Positions 47,401-54,192 of a stretch of 64,000 nt of DNA are shown in pieces. Within the stretch, counting starts at the first letter, position 1. Each line of letters starts with the position of its first letter. Source of the DNA: Portibacter lacus (GTDB lineage: Bacteria; Bacteroidota; Bacteroidia; Chitinophagales; Saprospiraceae); the NCBI RefSeq assembly GCF_021533215.1, contig NZ_JAJNKA010000009.1:124001-188000 (forward strand), written 5' to 3'. The notes beneath the pieces were generated by a model. That model saw only the letters and a program-made list of their open reading frames with translations, was not told the DNA's origin and made no database searches. A program made the position numbers and the translations under genes.

Positions 47401-50400
47401 TAGAGATAGTTGTATTACGATACAAATTGAATTAGAAGTACAACCTGAAAGTGTTGTTGCTGATATGATCAATGTAGCAGAAATTGCTCAAGTACTTGAT
47501 ACTTTAGGTAATGATGTTTCAGATCAAGACATTGATAGTACACCTAACGATGATAATGGTGAGGCAGAAGATACTTACGGAACAGACGATGATGACGCTA
47601 CGGACGGAAGTGTTCATAATGGGGAAGATTCAGATGACGCTGATCCAGCTGCACCACCAGTATTTGACTTGGCAATTAGAAAGATTAATACTGTTGCAGG
47701 TTCAAGTAACATAGGAGATATAGTACCATTTAATATTACGGTATTTAATCAAGGAAATGTTCCAGCAACTCAGATAGTTGTTACTGATTATGTGCCAGAT
47801 GGTTTAGGTCTTGCTTCAGTTCCTGAAAATGCGGATTGGGCTTTAGTAGGAGGTCAATATGAATACTTGATTACAGATACTATTTATGGTGGTCAAGATA
47901 CAACTATACAGATTTTCTTAGAAGTACTTCCTAATGCTGTTCCAATGAATGTTGTGAACATGACGGAGATAAGCAGTGCTTTAGATACAAGTGGTGTAGA
48001 TGTATCTCTTAATGATTACGATAGTAATGGAGATAGTGATAATGGAAATGATGTAGGTAATGAACTATATGATTTTGATAATGATAACGTGACGGATGAG
48101 TTTGGTATTGATCAAAATGGTGCGACTGGAATGGATGAAGATGATCATGATCAAGCTTGGGTTTTAATCTGTGATGCGATACTTTGTACAGGTGACATTA
48201 ACATCAGTCTTGATGAAATGTGCATGGCTGAATTAACACCTAGTATGTTGCTTAATGGACCAGTATTCCCTGATCATGTTTATGACATCGAGATTGTTGG
48301 ACCTAATGGAGTTGTTAAGGAAGGAAATATCTTCGGTTCTGAAGATGTAGGAAAAATGTTCGAAGTGTCTATCATCAATCCTTTATGTGGAGAAAACTCA
48401 TGTTGGGGTAAGGTGCTAGTAGAGAACAAATTCCCTCCAGTAATAGAATGTAAGAGTGATACAATCAGCTGTGGAGAGTTGTTAGTTCTTGATCCGCCAA
48501 CAGTGATTAACAATTGTGGAGAGGTGACCTTGAAGCTAATAGATAGAACAACCGTAGATGTTGCATGTGAAGATCCTAATTTACAATTGATCATTACAGA
48601 AACATGGGTTGCATCTGATCCGAGTGGTGTAAGAACAGATACTTGTACTCAGACATTGTCTGTAGAGAAGTTTGATATAACTGAAGTAGTAGGACCATCG
48701 GTTACAGATACCTTATTAAGCTGTTCAGTAGGAACTATGCCAAGTCCAGAAACGATAGGCGTACCAACATTGAACGGAATTGCATTGTATCCTGATAACT
48801 TTGCGGAGTGTGGCATATTTGTAGACTTCGAAGATGAGTTCTTTAGTTTTGGTAACGATTGTTCATCAGGTGTACAAAGAACATGGACAGTGAATAACTG
48901 GATCTGTGGAACCGATAACTCAGTTACATTTACTCAGTTGATCACATTTATAGATACAACTGGACCAGTATTGAGTAATGTGCCTTCAGATATTACAGTA
49001 AGTACTTCAGGATTCACTTGTGAAGCTCAAGTAGCAATACCAGCGATCACAACAGTAGATGAATGTAATCCTGAAGGAATACGAGTAGATATTCAGTATG
49101 AAGGTGGATTCGTACAAGATCAGAATGGAGTGACCGTAGGATTAAGTGCTGGAACGAGTACGGTAACCTATGTAGTCTATGATGTTTGTGGCAACACTAG
49201 TACAGCAAGCTACAATGTAACCGTTCAAGATCTTGAACAGCCAGTGACAATATGCGATGCATTCACAACGGTTAGTCTGAATAGTGAAGGTAAAGCATCA
49301 TTGAGTGCGACGAAATTGGATAATGGAAGTATGGATGAATGTGGACCGGTTACGCTTGAGATCAGCAGAATGGATGATGAATTAGGCTTCTTAGAAGCAG
49401 TAGACTTCAGTTGTGCAGATATCGGGACAGAAAATATCATGGTTGCGCTTAGAGTAACAGATGTTTCTGGCAATAGTAATACATGTATGGCACAAGTAGA
49501 GATTCAAGATAAAGTGCCACCAGTATTAATTTCTGGATTACCTGACATCACGATCTCTTGTACATTCCCATTCTCTGAAGATAATTTGAGTGTATTCGGA
49601 ACGATTGTAAATGATGCAGATTCTATCAATGCAATAGTAATTGATGATCCTGCAGTTCAGTTCAGTGGACCAGCACAAGATGGATTAATCTTAGATAACT
49701 GTTCGACAGCAGCAATGAGTGAAGTGATGAGTGGTGACTTGAACAGTTGTGGAAGTGGAACAATGATAAGAACGATAACTGCTACAAGTCCTAATGGTGA
49801 AACAACAAGTTTAACTCAGCGAATTACCTTGGTTAACCCAACACCATTCGTAGAGTCAGATATAACTTGGCCTATAGACATCACAGTGAATCAATGTAAT
49901 GGAGATGGATTAGATCCATTGAACCTACCAGAAGGTCAAGGTTACCCTATATATGCAGAAGATAACTGTGATATGGTTAGCTCTACCTATGAAGATAGAG
50001 TGTTATCAAATACTCCAAACGGTGGAGGTTGTCTAGTGATAGAAAGAACTTGGTACGTAAGTGACTGGTGTCAGAAAGTGAATAATCAATACGTCATTTT
50101 CGAAGATGTACAGTTGATTACGATCAATAATAATGTGGCTCCTGTTATCACTTCTACGTGTGAAGACATTAGAGTTGAAAGTTTAGATGGCGCATGTGGA
50201 GGAGCTCAAGTTAGTTTAACAGCAAGTGCAACGGATGATTGTGTGACAGCTGAAAACTTAATCTGGACATGGACAGTAGATCTCGATTCTGATGGAACGA
50301 TAGATAGTACAGGAACAGGAAATGATGCAAGTGCAGTTTATCCTGTAGGAACTCATAAAGTTAACTTCATCGTAGGCGATGGTTGTGGAAACTTAGCTGG

Positions 50401-51997
50401 ATGTAGTTATACATTCGAAGTGGATAATGTAAAAGCACCAAGTCCGAAATGTTTCCAAGGATTATCAGCTAGTCTGACACCTATGGATACGACTGGTGAC
50501 AATATTGCTGATACTGAAATGCTAATGTTAACTCCAGATTATATAGATGCTGGAAGTGATCATCCATGCGGATATGATCTACAATTAAGCTTCTCAGCTG
50601 ATGTGAATGATACGCTAAGAATCTTTGGATGTGATGATTTAGGTCAACAAGGAATCCAATTATGGGTGACAGATCAGAATGGAAATCAAGATTTCTGTGC
50701 AACCTTTATCATCGTAGAGGATAATAATGATGTTGATCTATGTCCAAGTGTTAGCGAGTTAGTTGACATAACAGGAGCGTTGTTTACTGAAGAGGATGTT
50801 GAAATTAGTGAAGTTGAAGTTTACTTAGATGGAAGTGACTTAATGAATGTTTCTGACGAGACTGGAAACTATAACTTCTCAGATATGCCGAAAGGTGGAA
50901 GTTATGAGGTAATGCCAGAGAAGAACACTGATCATTCTAATGGAGTTACGACTTTAGATTTAATCATGATTCAGAAGCATATTTTAGGGATCACAGAGAT
51001 AGAAAGTCCATACAAGTTATTAGCAGCTGATATAAATAACAACGGAAAGATTACGGGTTCTGACTTATTAGAATTAAGGAAATTAATCTTAGGAATCTAC
51101 GATGAGTTCCCTAATAATACAAGTTGGAGATTTGTAGATGGTGAACATAGTTTCATAGATAGCAGTGATCCTTGGGCTCAAGCGATTCCTGAAACGACTA
51201 CGATCGATGTATTGAACAAAGATACGAAGGTAGATTTCTACGGTTTAAAAGTGGGAGATATCAACGGAAGTGTAGAGATGAGCGGATTGCCACTGCATGC
51301 AGAAGTTAGAAGTACGGAAGCGCCATTTGTATTATCTTATGAAGATAGAATGTTGAAAGCTGGAGAATTAGTGAATGTTCCGGTATACGCTGATAGCATA
51401 CATAATATCATTGGATACCAGTTCACACTTAATGTTGATGCTAGATTAGCAACTATCGGAGAGGTTACAGGAATAGGTACAAATGTAAGTGGCCTGAACT
51501 TCGGACAGAGATATGCAGACAAAGGAATCTTGACAAGTAGTTGGGATAATTCAGCGGGTCAAGATGTTGATGGAACGTCACCTATATTCATGGTAAGTGT
51601 AATTGCGCATGAGCCAGTAAGGTTGTCAGAAATTCTATCATTGTCAAGTGATGTGACAAAAGCTGAAGCATACTCTTCGAAAGGTGAGTTGATGGATGTC
51701 GAGTTAGAATTAAGAGGTGATGCAGCAATTGTTGGTTTACCAGAATTGTTCCAGAACCAACCGAATCCTTGGGCTAAGAGTACGATAATTAGCTTCAGTT
51801 TACCAGAAGCAGCGCGTGCAAGTATCCGAATCTACGATGTTGCAGGAAAGCTTGTAAAAGAGCATACTGCAGATTACAAAGCGGGACTTCATAAGTATGA
51901 GGTGATCGAAGAAGAGTTTAGTTCTAGAGGAGTGTACTACTACGAGCTATTGACAAATGATTACAAACTATCTAAGAAAATGGTATTGATAAAATAA
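32444..51997 (+). CDS. Giant secreted DUF11-repeat surface protein (6,517 codons)
   Basis: The ORF opens at 32444, but a typical signal peptide (MKLTLFTILILSSFSLNAQ) starts at the internal ATG at 32564, which may be the true start. Residues to about 2050 form Cys-bearing beta domains I cannot name. Residues about 2055-5240 hold 18 DUF11 modules of about 177 residues, each opening with (F/V/L)D(L/V)A and NQGN, and each followed by an Asp-rich linker of the DSD/DGDGTG type that should bind calcium. HYR-like domains follow (about 5270-6060), then a dockerin-like pair (VTTLDLIMIQKHILGI and ITGSDLLELRKLILGI, about 6165-6220), a cohesin-like domain (about 6290-6420) and a T9SS type A tail (last 90 residues, FQNQPNPW). 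It is likely a stalk-like adhesin or matrix protein on the cell surface. The length is close to that of SprB, but the domains differ. Confidence 0.9.
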   Translation: MANFILRTSLTPQGQNSNLLDSGLNPSSKNSTNSVLKQFCMKLTLFTILILSSFSLNAQCPVIQFQDLRGVIGFPQFDNTSQCGDADTLSLLVFTDSPGEILGFNLKLDLVDGLNYAGISETYYGGNTTISYGGGSPTCPEFSLGGVTDPDDVFIASIGLVPDCNLDLNDLYYVGVEYEYTFMDTSGNIIECEGTFQIEQELNSALKRPELNMNTVSPVTRNITSLGQPYCQTMVVSQDGLQASLNEMTFEVTNFPTIDPNVSIVSISANAIDLPFTANSDSSVIAVVDGSYFIGNTSPNPTDDKFNTGEKITFSVCYQSDLCPEQSIFNPVYEASYGCGGDVCNSTSQVGTVRVQPTGAADPIASASFTGPLQICGNAGTITLSVTNPGDPGLENTYTDLSVGYETCERTNLGIGEVRIGATVLSDSDYSWIGDDLKINFDSLAEIPGSGLTDADGDGYFDDLEGGATVNLEIDMIITCGINEVDATSLECPTINCPFATFFVEAKANCGNTFSRFPSVEPFNLNYGPTGVLNDNEVNIGTTANPIQGYDFGQHGTPSNNSTPLPPATIDYVFCYDFGSENIDPCPTGADYSLKLTFSGTPRIVQDYEVVPGSMAYSVDNGADISIPDGNATFMTPDPATPGIRMLTIDGGAVNNTVCYKMQLQLDTAYCSPRQFVAVSQQVVEYCSDCDCEIVKACKNTQFVSDPQYFDCVCLVGHEIEVTRKNLGFTDHTMTTRVDRQVLLDNCPADLTNFGPGDTMAVAVKYDIKDLDAITNMNMWLFSARVESTSGLLNTAELPLTPDRRAGGIVKWEVIKAGQSPVEFSFGDFASCDSRTGNTYSTNDERDGNEIEYGFAALSDRGVQDLTTDYDVNTIYPGNSSLDGYDNTINAYLYVRNAQQSNECGTTTNSSGGNCLQEFFDSFNFAVGDTIKVYHEYPMKRNPYRAAAIAAGENPGINNSMRLRFNMTMYNYDEFGNANYCYTTLASSCNSYPIVNVAEYGGVTAITELDLDNCGGSAKHTFSIANPAPTGWYQCEFRPIANIDDVDAPMFGPFAYCSNAMVEDYDGNIIPLEVDSTINAYCTTVASVTGQICATEDAGIGDGKVIFDLSSQGVRPLGVGLMNDDSLVMSYDLCALCPNPFEIDYELIYDWSDICDAPRDPAGYRCNTGGVNGVYSYCDQLGISGNYYSALNLDTLQYHLDESSVDFIVNDNRVDDAGMSSANQGPELIASGGPGTAVEYQEILLCNADAALTQSSVSGSVTVPNSVKFVGAYRDASNASPLPTTLVADDGTYKTYSIATDATSLAPGECETVFIGTTLLFCPELPAPPPQICVSAVSGCADPDVTTALAGSGTCGSAEDCYAYIAGEADLQTEWYNTPENTDLCQTDTFYIRVKNTKQLALLNLETVVNIPPGITIVPGSWEAAYPGGSVGLMGTFGTWNPITPQPNASGTAYTFVDDDYSADIVNTGLPGVFAQLDSNNVSFRFVAVTECDEFISGSKFTTETTASDPCGPNRLESGVVDSPPMIISGADPRQSAQILTTAQPKNSYCIDGPSTFGLTALNIGENPTASEVQTCITIPMSSLTYEANSISFTNPSYTPTTITEEVSGNDVIVCFDSPPLNPGQKFSVQFMATQPQTAECGVILLGMDVKSFQPAVQCESIPEMSCGVYIQNSINPSLVLEMGPPLQTVDVRLNRQCNAGTDPENMCYEIDLVNPGEMNYTGDITIGIHDDVLADGVYDNIVDEELASFVHSNVSVDAGAMTTITMCLDVPAAQACPILLRQTFATACACDEAITPFNNIPPAFLDTIENVVLCAGDPFTTEICGDYTFTLEPAEGGVITENGSTLSVTLNSGFGIDEAVVLIATENIGDCKSEASVDLFSTGDYMPADLAFQVCEGECIDPDLMIPDNIAEGSTITITQAGTATMGADLNMSNPEICGLVPNMTDTYTVTITSSPTCSYEFDFTVEVLPILALNITEEEVCNHPLFGGTIEAETGFDNYQFFFVLPNGTEVLKSAGSSNTYNTDVEGDYVIKATSAANLCPAVGYASISSDFCVDLALKKEVVSISPGPTPTTGGTVQYRIRVYNQGGVDMMDVDITDYVPVGLTNNDGNWNPGGLSNGPVTYNAPIAVAAGDSADVFITLTVNEGANFENTINIAEISGMTNTSGEDVSLDDIDSTPDGDPLNDAGGNPNSGSDNVVGGDGTNGGGSLGDSDPLTDEDDHDPATLDVFDLALTKTVDPASVPPSGMFTLGDTINFFVTVINQGSIDATDVVITDLIPCGMEFFDENLSTNVGAGWGTATLNLDASSGYQTQTTIASIPAGTSVQVPIKMVLALPTGGLGHTLCGVGMDSYLNYSYIESALDGDGMPVSDIDSDPGSFTPEEEATTPNESGDNDITSTGNGQPGSQDDSDPANIEIFDLALSKILNPDNGPYQYNDVATFEICVTNQGNVPSDDLQIVDYIPSGYAFAPSNDPKWTDNGDGTATYDADPSDFAGNTTPGQIGFLEQVCVNIELIVQPSSGDPLAYVNTAEIAGANTVIDPDGPLFPGPPVSTPVTADNDGAFDTDMTNDAGGALGTGSDAMTSDTDDPAIQGDGTGAPGDTDPATDSDDADIAAIDIVDFALKKTIASPEAPYAYGDTITFEITVYNQGTVTGENIEITDYSPIGLEYIANPLVNPNWSGSDASHMTVIDGPLVSGDSTSVFVKMIVNNLGNSQIEYTNVAEISDVDDTDGNSIRLDDVDSTPNTDPFDDAGGAVNTDSDNAIDGNGTGANGDTDPLTDEDDNDPAFVQIFDLALTKEIVGGPYSIGDLVEYQVTTINQGNTPVANVVLSDYVPSGLAFTAGENMGWAFVGTNPTGITINTTITDTIYPGDEYETSLFLRVQVGDGSVEAYTNVAEITSFEDINGNSSTDDPTIVDSDSTPDDDPTNDAGGNPDSDSDDSVNGDGTGMPGDDVAGTDEDDADPAKLSIADLALIKTTAETGPFSYGDTITFDISVVNQGNVVASNVEVTDYIPSGFEYALSNNPTWSYDGTNATTIITGPVITGDSIVVSIDLVIVPSATPADAYTNEAEISEAFEEDGLTPFDDVDSEADNDNTNDAGGSPMTDSDNALDGTGTNGMGVPDDADGATDEDDADPEMIEIVDVAQTKMIASAGPFMYGDSIEFTITTYNQGNVPLTNIVISDYIPDGFTLSGTSEGAGWAVSANGAEFIITDILLPGEEIETPILLILGMTTGSNNAYTNVSEVSMMTDTLGMDVSGDDVDSDINNDPTDNGGGEPNTDSDDAIDGDGTGMPGDTTALTDEDNSDPAFVEILDLAVIMENSDDVISMYGDSITFPITLTNQGNVASDSPEVTVMVPDGFAFDGMANPDWIDNGDGTVTYAYPDTLAPGDLEMFDLVLIAQPATGDGAWTPVVAITADNPISETPGLTDIDSDIDGDPSNDAGGNPTPDTGDGPIVGSDDSLTGDGSGNPDDTDPATDSDASDPEFVRIMDVAQTKMVIGAGPYVYGDTIPFLITTYNQGNIALVNTEISDYVPLGFTYAGDINTGWTGVDGPGDQTITYTIPDTIIGGTSVEDTVMLILTMTTGGLDNYTNTSEVSFAQDTLGNDTDGNGPNGGLDDVDSDINNDPTDNGGGEPNTGSDDAIDGDGTGMPGDTTALTDEDNSDPAFVEILDLAVIMENSDDVISMYGDSITFPITLTNQGNVASDSPEVTVMVPDGFVFYSGGNPDWIDNGDGTVTYAYPDTLAPGDLEMFDLILFAQPATGDGAWTPVVAITADNPISETPGLTDIDSDIDGDPSNDAGGNPTPDTGDGPIVGSDDSLTGDGSGNPDDTDPATDSDASDPEFVRIMDVAQTKMVIGAGPYVYGDTIPFLITTYNQGNIALVNTEISDYVPLGFTYAGDINTGWTGVDGPGDQTITYTIPDTIIGGTSVEDTVMLILTMTTGGLDNYTNTSEVSFAQDTLGNDTDGNGPNGGLDDVDSDINNDPTDNGGGEPNTDSDDAIDGDGTGMPGDTTALTDEDNSDPAFIEVFDLALILGASEDTLTMYNQTVTFPVTIANQGNVASESPEITVMVPDGFAFDGMTNPDWEDNGDGTVTYVYPDTLAPGDSEMFDLILTSQPASGPDAWTPIGEITSDNPISDTPDITDIDSTPDDTFDNDAGGAADPDSEDGNFPGSDDILDGDGTGMIGDTDAAGDEDDNDPELVNIFDLALTKKTMMTTGNSFGDTIQFMIKVYNQGNIPATNVEITDFMPDGFDYVTSNDTTGWSFDPGLMTATIQLANDTIQPGDSLTVNYYVTIMMSNMGDAFQNQAEISAAEDDNGNSTDDGSLVDADSTPDDDNTNDPGGNPGTDSDDSIDGDGTNGGGSPGDTNADTDEDDSDPALIQVIDVAIQKTIVDGQAPYSYGTPVNFLVKVINQGNEPLHNVEVTDYIPVGYTYDVASDAAGWAYDSISSVATTVIPGPMNQWDSTEIIITLIPERMIPSNDPEAWTNVAEVSEMFDGEGMDISGDDIDSNADDDPDNDPGGAAGTDSDDSLSGDGNNGGGAPGDTDANSDEDDSDPALLPIFDLALTKQLVYPDSIYAFGDEMEFFITLDNQGNIPATNILVTEYVPGALTEVGATNDPTWMFGGATATYLYEDTLQAGSSDTIYLNMVFQIGSSIEDYVNYAEISEAADTMGNNTTDNPDVLYDIDSTPDDIADNDAGGNPDTDSDDAVDGDGSGMFGDELAETDEDDHDPVQLGYVDMALVKTLVTTGPVQVGQDVTFNIEVINQGTFPMVAVEVVDYIPAGFELSAANGGAWTEDVDGNARMTLAGPIGFEESDTVQIILTVLPNANADNMVNVGELSEFFFEFGDEATDHDIDSQADTIPDNDAGGMVYTDSDDAVDGDGTGIPGDDVAATDEDDADPAVPEVLDLSLVKTVAEGTAPVRPGDLVTFNIEVCNQGNVPVEGVTIYDTIPSGLAKDPSVMDGWTLVSENTYAYVITERLLRDSCITIQIELEVQPESVVADMINVAEIAQVLDTLGNDVSDQDIDSTPNDDNGEAEDTYGTDDDDATDGSVHNGEDSDDADPAAPPVFDLAIRKINTVAGSSNIGDIVPFNITVFNQGNVPATQIVVTDYVPDGLGLASVPENADWALVGGQYEYLITDTIYGGQDTTIQIFLEVLPNAVPMNVVNMTEISSALDTSGVDVSLNDYDSNGDSDNGNDVGNELYDFDNDNVTDEFGIDQNGATGMDEDDHDQAWVLICDAILCTGDINISLDEMCMAELTPSMLLNGPVFPDHVYDIEIVGPNGVVKEGNIFGSEDVGKMFEVSIINPLCGENSCWGKVLVENKFPPVIECKSDTISCGELLVLDPPTVINNCGEVTLKLIDRTTVDVACEDPNLQLIITETWVASDPSGVRTDTCTQTLSVEKFDITEVVGPSVTDTLLSCSVGTMPSPETIGVPTLNGIALYPDNFAECGIFVDFEDEFFSFGNDCSSGVQRTWTVNNWICGTDNSVTFTQLITFIDTTGPVLSNVPSDITVSTSGFTCEAQVAIPAITTVDECNPEGIRVDIQYEGGFVQDQNGVTVGLSAGTSTVTYVVYDVCGNTSTASYNVTVQDLEQPVTICDAFTTVSLNSEGKASLSATKLDNGSMDECGPVTLEISRMDDELGFLEAVDFSCADIGTENIMVALRVTDVSGNSNTCMAQVEIQDKVPPVLISGLPDITISCTFPFSEDNLSVFGTIVNDADSINAIVIDDPAVQFSGPAQDGLILDNCSTAAMSEVMSGDLNSCGSGTMIRTITATSPNGETTSLTQRITLVNPTPFVESDITWPIDITVNQCNGDGLDPLNLPEGQGYPIYAEDNCDMVSSTYEDRVLSNTPNGGGCLVIERTWYVSDWCQKVNNQYVIFEDVQLITINNNVAPVITSTCEDIRVESLDGACGGAQVSLTASATDDCVTAENLIWTWTVDLDSDGTIDSTGTGNDASAVYPVGTHKVNFIVGDGCGNLAGCSYTFEVDNVKAPSPKCFQGLSASLTPMDTTGDNIADTEMLMLTPDYIDAGSDHPCGYDLQLSFSADVNDTLRIFGCDDLGQQGIQLWVTDQNGNQDFCATFIIVEDNNDVDLCPSVSELVDITGALFTEEDVEISEVEVYLDGSDLMNVSDETGNYNFSDMPKGGSYEVMPEKNTDHSNGVTTLDLIMIQKHILGITEIESPYKLLAADINNNGKITGSDLLELRKLILGIYDEFPNNTSWRFVDGEHSFIDSSDPWAQAIPETTTIDVLNKDTKVDFYGLKVGDINGSVEMSGLPLHAEVRSTEAPFVLSYEDRMLKAGELVNVPVYADSIHNIIGYQFTLNVDARLATIGEVTGIGTNVSGLNFGQRYADKGILTSSWDNSAGQDVDGTSPIFMVSVIAHEPVRLSEILSLSSDVTKAEAYSSKGELMDVELELRGDAAIVGLPELFQNQPNPWAKSTIISFSLPEAARASIRIYDVAGKLVKEHTADYKAGLHKYEVIEEEFSSRGVYYYELLTNDYKLSKKMVLIK
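42224..43297 (+). repeat. 1,074-base tandem duplication within the DUF11 array, copy 1
   Basis: It spans two DUF11 modules (LDLAVIM and MDVAQTKM types), 358 codons. Start point taken at GATGTAGATAGTGATAT. Confidence 0.88.
43298..44371 (+). repeat. 1,074-base tandem duplication, copy 2
   Basis: Almost identical to copy 1 at the DNA level, including third codon positions. The main protein changes are in FAFDGMANP versus FVFYSGGNP and near LVLIAQ/LILFAQ. Confidence 0.88.
44372..44520 (+). repeat. 1,074-base tandem duplication, partial copy 3
   Basis: The first 149 bases of the unit, then divergence at the next module (VFDLALILGAS). This part is closer to copy 1 than to copy 2 (GATATCAATAACGAT in both), which points to the order of duplication or to gene conversion. 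Confidence 0.8.
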
Positions 51998-52160
51998 AGT
52001 TAGCATTTAGATTGAGTTAGTTATGAGTTATGAGCCGTGGTGTGCTCATAGCTTGTAACATTTTGATTGACGATTTATGATTTTGGAATTGTGATTTACG
52101 ACTTCAGATTTACTAAAAACAACATCTAAAAGCTAAGAACAAAGAAAAAAGTAGTTTATT

Positions 52161-52178
52161 AAATGCCTATAGGCATTT
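52161..52178. repeat. 18-base palindrome in the gap after the giant gene
   Basis: AAATGCCTATAGGCATTT is self-complementary. It stands next to the terminator and may add to it. The preceding bases 52000-52140 consist of short degenerate phrases (for example TGATTTACGA, TTATGAGTTATGAG) and hold no gene. Confidence 0.5.
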
Positions 52179-52179
52179 T

Positions 52180-52211
52180 AAAGCAGCATCCTAGTCAGGT
52201 GCTGCTTTTTT
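52180..52211 (+). terminator. Terminator of the giant gene
   Basis: AAAGCAGCA (52180-52188) pairs with TGCTGCTTT (52200-52208) over an 11-base loop and is followed by further Ts. Confidence 0.85.
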
Positions 52212-52305
52212 AGTTTAAACATTATTAAAATTTAACATATGTAATACATTAGAATCTGTATAATTGTGGTCTAATTGAAATATTTAAATACAGATTGACA
52301 TACAC

Positions 52306-53886
52306 ATGATTAAACTATTAAAGACTATATTTTTTCTTTTTTTACTGAATAATTCCTTGTTAGCACAAGATCCTGTTTTAGTTACCGATTTTTATGAAGG
52401 CCTTGAGGATGCATTCCAAAGTGATGAATATAGCTATTCATCTGTTCAAGTAGGCAACAAGATTTTTCTACCCGTCACTACTGAAGAAACGGGAGAGGAA
52501 ATAGGGATCATTGAAAATAATGAAATCAAAGTTGTGAAGGACATTCTAGAAGGAAGTGAATCTTCTGACATTAAAGAATTAACCGTGTACAATGATAAGG
52601 TATATTTTGCAGCGAAGGATGGCTCTGGTGGAAGTGGACTTTGGGAAACAGATGGAACGGAAGAAGGTACAGAAATGATTTTCAAAATAGATGGGAATTC
52701 TAATAGTCCAATTGGCTTAATAGTTTCTAAGTCTAATGTGCTGTACTACACCTACGCGGGGAATTTATATAGTTATGATGGGACAGAAAATAAAAAATTA
52801 AGAAACGGTGTAAACTTTGTAAGTGACTTTGCTACAGCATCAAATCTATATTGTCTGTACGGTGATGATATTGCTTTCTTAGAAGAGTCTGGTCCTTTTG
52901 GTGATAACATCCAACTTGTGATTCTTAAGGATGGACAGTTCAAAGAAGTTGGTGAAATCGTTGATCCTGCATTTTTTTCCAAGCCATTTGGTTTAAATCC
53001 AGTTTCTAATGGGCTTGTTTTCGTTATCAGTGGAGACTCAGAGGAATCAGCAACATATAAGTACTTAGATGGAAACTTCAGTTTTTCAAAATTAAAAACC
53101 GATGGCAGTACAGCTCCATTTGATAGATTAGAAAACGTTTCTGATAAAGTTAGTGTAGGATTAATTAGAGAGAAAGGATACTATGCGATAAATGGTGTAG
53201 CTGGAGAAGAATATCTAATTCGCGAGACAACAGAGGTATCCACAACTCAAGGTTTTGGATTTGAAAAAGCTAATTATGGTGATAAATTTATCATTCAATT
53301 GCCAGAAGGAGGCTTTTTTAATGGGAGTAATAACATTATTTATTCGGACGGAACAGCTGAAGGATCTAAGGTGTTAATTGAAATGGGAGAATACAATTCT
53401 AATATCGTTACTAATAATCAGTTCGCATACGTTGCGAAAGATATTTCTAATGGATTCGAACCGGTTTTATATGAAATCAATATGGATGATGGATCGTATA
53501 AATTGTTGAAAGAATTCGAAGAACGTTCCTTAAATTTAAACTCCATCTATATTCTAGGTGTAGTAGATAATAACTTGTATTACATTAGCAACCTTGATCC
53601 TCAGTTAGGGAGAGAACTTTATTATCTACCATTAGGACCTCCTAGTTCAATATCTTCGATGAAAAGTAATCAATTAGATGTTCGTTTTGAAGGGAATGGG
53701 ATCACTATAAATTCTTCGAGTGCTGTATCTGCTTCGGTTAATATTTTCAATTTAGATGGCAAATTGATTCAATCAATGGACTTGACTACAAACCTTCGTC
53801 ATGACATCAGTCAGTTAAAAGGAGCGTTTGTTTTTCAAGTAATCCTAGACGGCCGAATTGGGAGTTACAAGCATATTATTCATTAA
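52306..53886 (+). CDS. Secreted ELWxxDGT-type repeat protein with T9SS-like tail
   Basis: A 526-residue protein with a signal peptide (about 1-20, LLNNSLLAQ). The body shows repeats of the ELWxxDGT kind: LWETDGTEEGTEMI (about 106-119) and IIYSDGTAEGSKVLIE (about 344-359), with weaker ones between (YSYDGTENKKL). Such repeats probably form a beta-propeller. The final 75 residues resemble a T9SS sorting domain (SVNIFNLDGKLIQSM, ending KHIIH). It follows the giant gene after a terminator, so it has its own promoter. Its role is unknown; it is likely surface-exposed or secreted. Confidence 0.8.
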   Translation: MIKLLKTIFFLFLLNNSLLAQDPVLVTDFYEGLEDAFQSDEYSYSSVQVGNKIFLPVTTEETGEEIGIIENNEIKVVKDILEGSESSDIKELTVYNDKVYFAAKDGSGGSGLWETDGTEEGTEMIFKIDGNSNSPIGLIVSKSNVLYYTYAGNLYSYDGTENKKLRNGVNFVSDFATASNLYCLYGDDIAFLEESGPFGDNIQLVILKDGQFKEVGEIVDPAFFSKPFGLNPVSNGLVFVISGDSEESATYKYLDGNFSFSKLKTDGSTAPFDRLENVSDKVSVGLIREKGYYAINGVAGEEYLIRETTEVSTTQGFGFEKANYGDKFIIQLPEGGFFNGSNNIIYSDGTAEGSKVLIEMGEYNSNIVTNNQFAYVAKDISNGFEPVLYEINMDDGSYKLLKEFEERSLNLNSIYILGVVDNNLYYISNLDPQLGRELYYLPLGPPSSISSMKSNQLDVRFEGNGITINSSSAVSASVNIFNLDGKLIQSMDLTTNLRHDISQLKGAFVFQVILDGRIGSYKHIIH

Positions 53887-54010
53887 GTCTTTGAATCTAA
53901 AGAAACATTTATAATCGGAGATTAAGTTTTATATCATTCTTAGCTTTAATATTGACCTATGTAAATTTAATGTTAACTTTAGGTTTAATTAATGTTAATA
54001 AATAATAAGA

Positions 54011-54187
54011 ATGACAAATACAAAGAAACTCAAAAAGAGCATTAAATCTTTAAAGTCGAAGTTAAAGAAAGAGCAAAGCAAACTGAAAAAAGCTAAAAAA
54101 ACAAAATCTTCTTCGAAGCCAAAGTCTAAAGCGACAAAGTCTAAAAAAGTAAAGTCGAAGAAAGGCGGCAAGAAGAAAGCAAAATAG
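54011..54187 (+). CDS. Small lysine-rich basic protein, histone H1-like
   Basis: A 58-residue protein from ATG 54011, half of it lysine, with Ser, Ala and Gly (TKSKKVKSKKGGKKKAK at the C-terminus). The N-terminal half (LKKSIKSLKSKLKKEQSKLKK) can form an amphipathic helix. It resembles the basic tails of histone-H1-like DNA-binding proteins. A clean hairpin terminator follows 6 bases after the stop, which supports a real transcription unit. Binding to nucleic acids is an inference from charge. Confidence 0.65.
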   Translation: MTNTKKLKKSIKSLKSKLKKEQSKLKKAKKTKSSSKPKSKATKSKKVKSKKGGKKKAK

Positions 54188-54192
54188 AAATA

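Noticed and set aside
32444-51997. Giant protein as the gliding adhesin SprB
   Set aside because: Length is similar, but the modules are DUF11/HYR-like and the sorting tail is type A; no gliding genes lie beside it.
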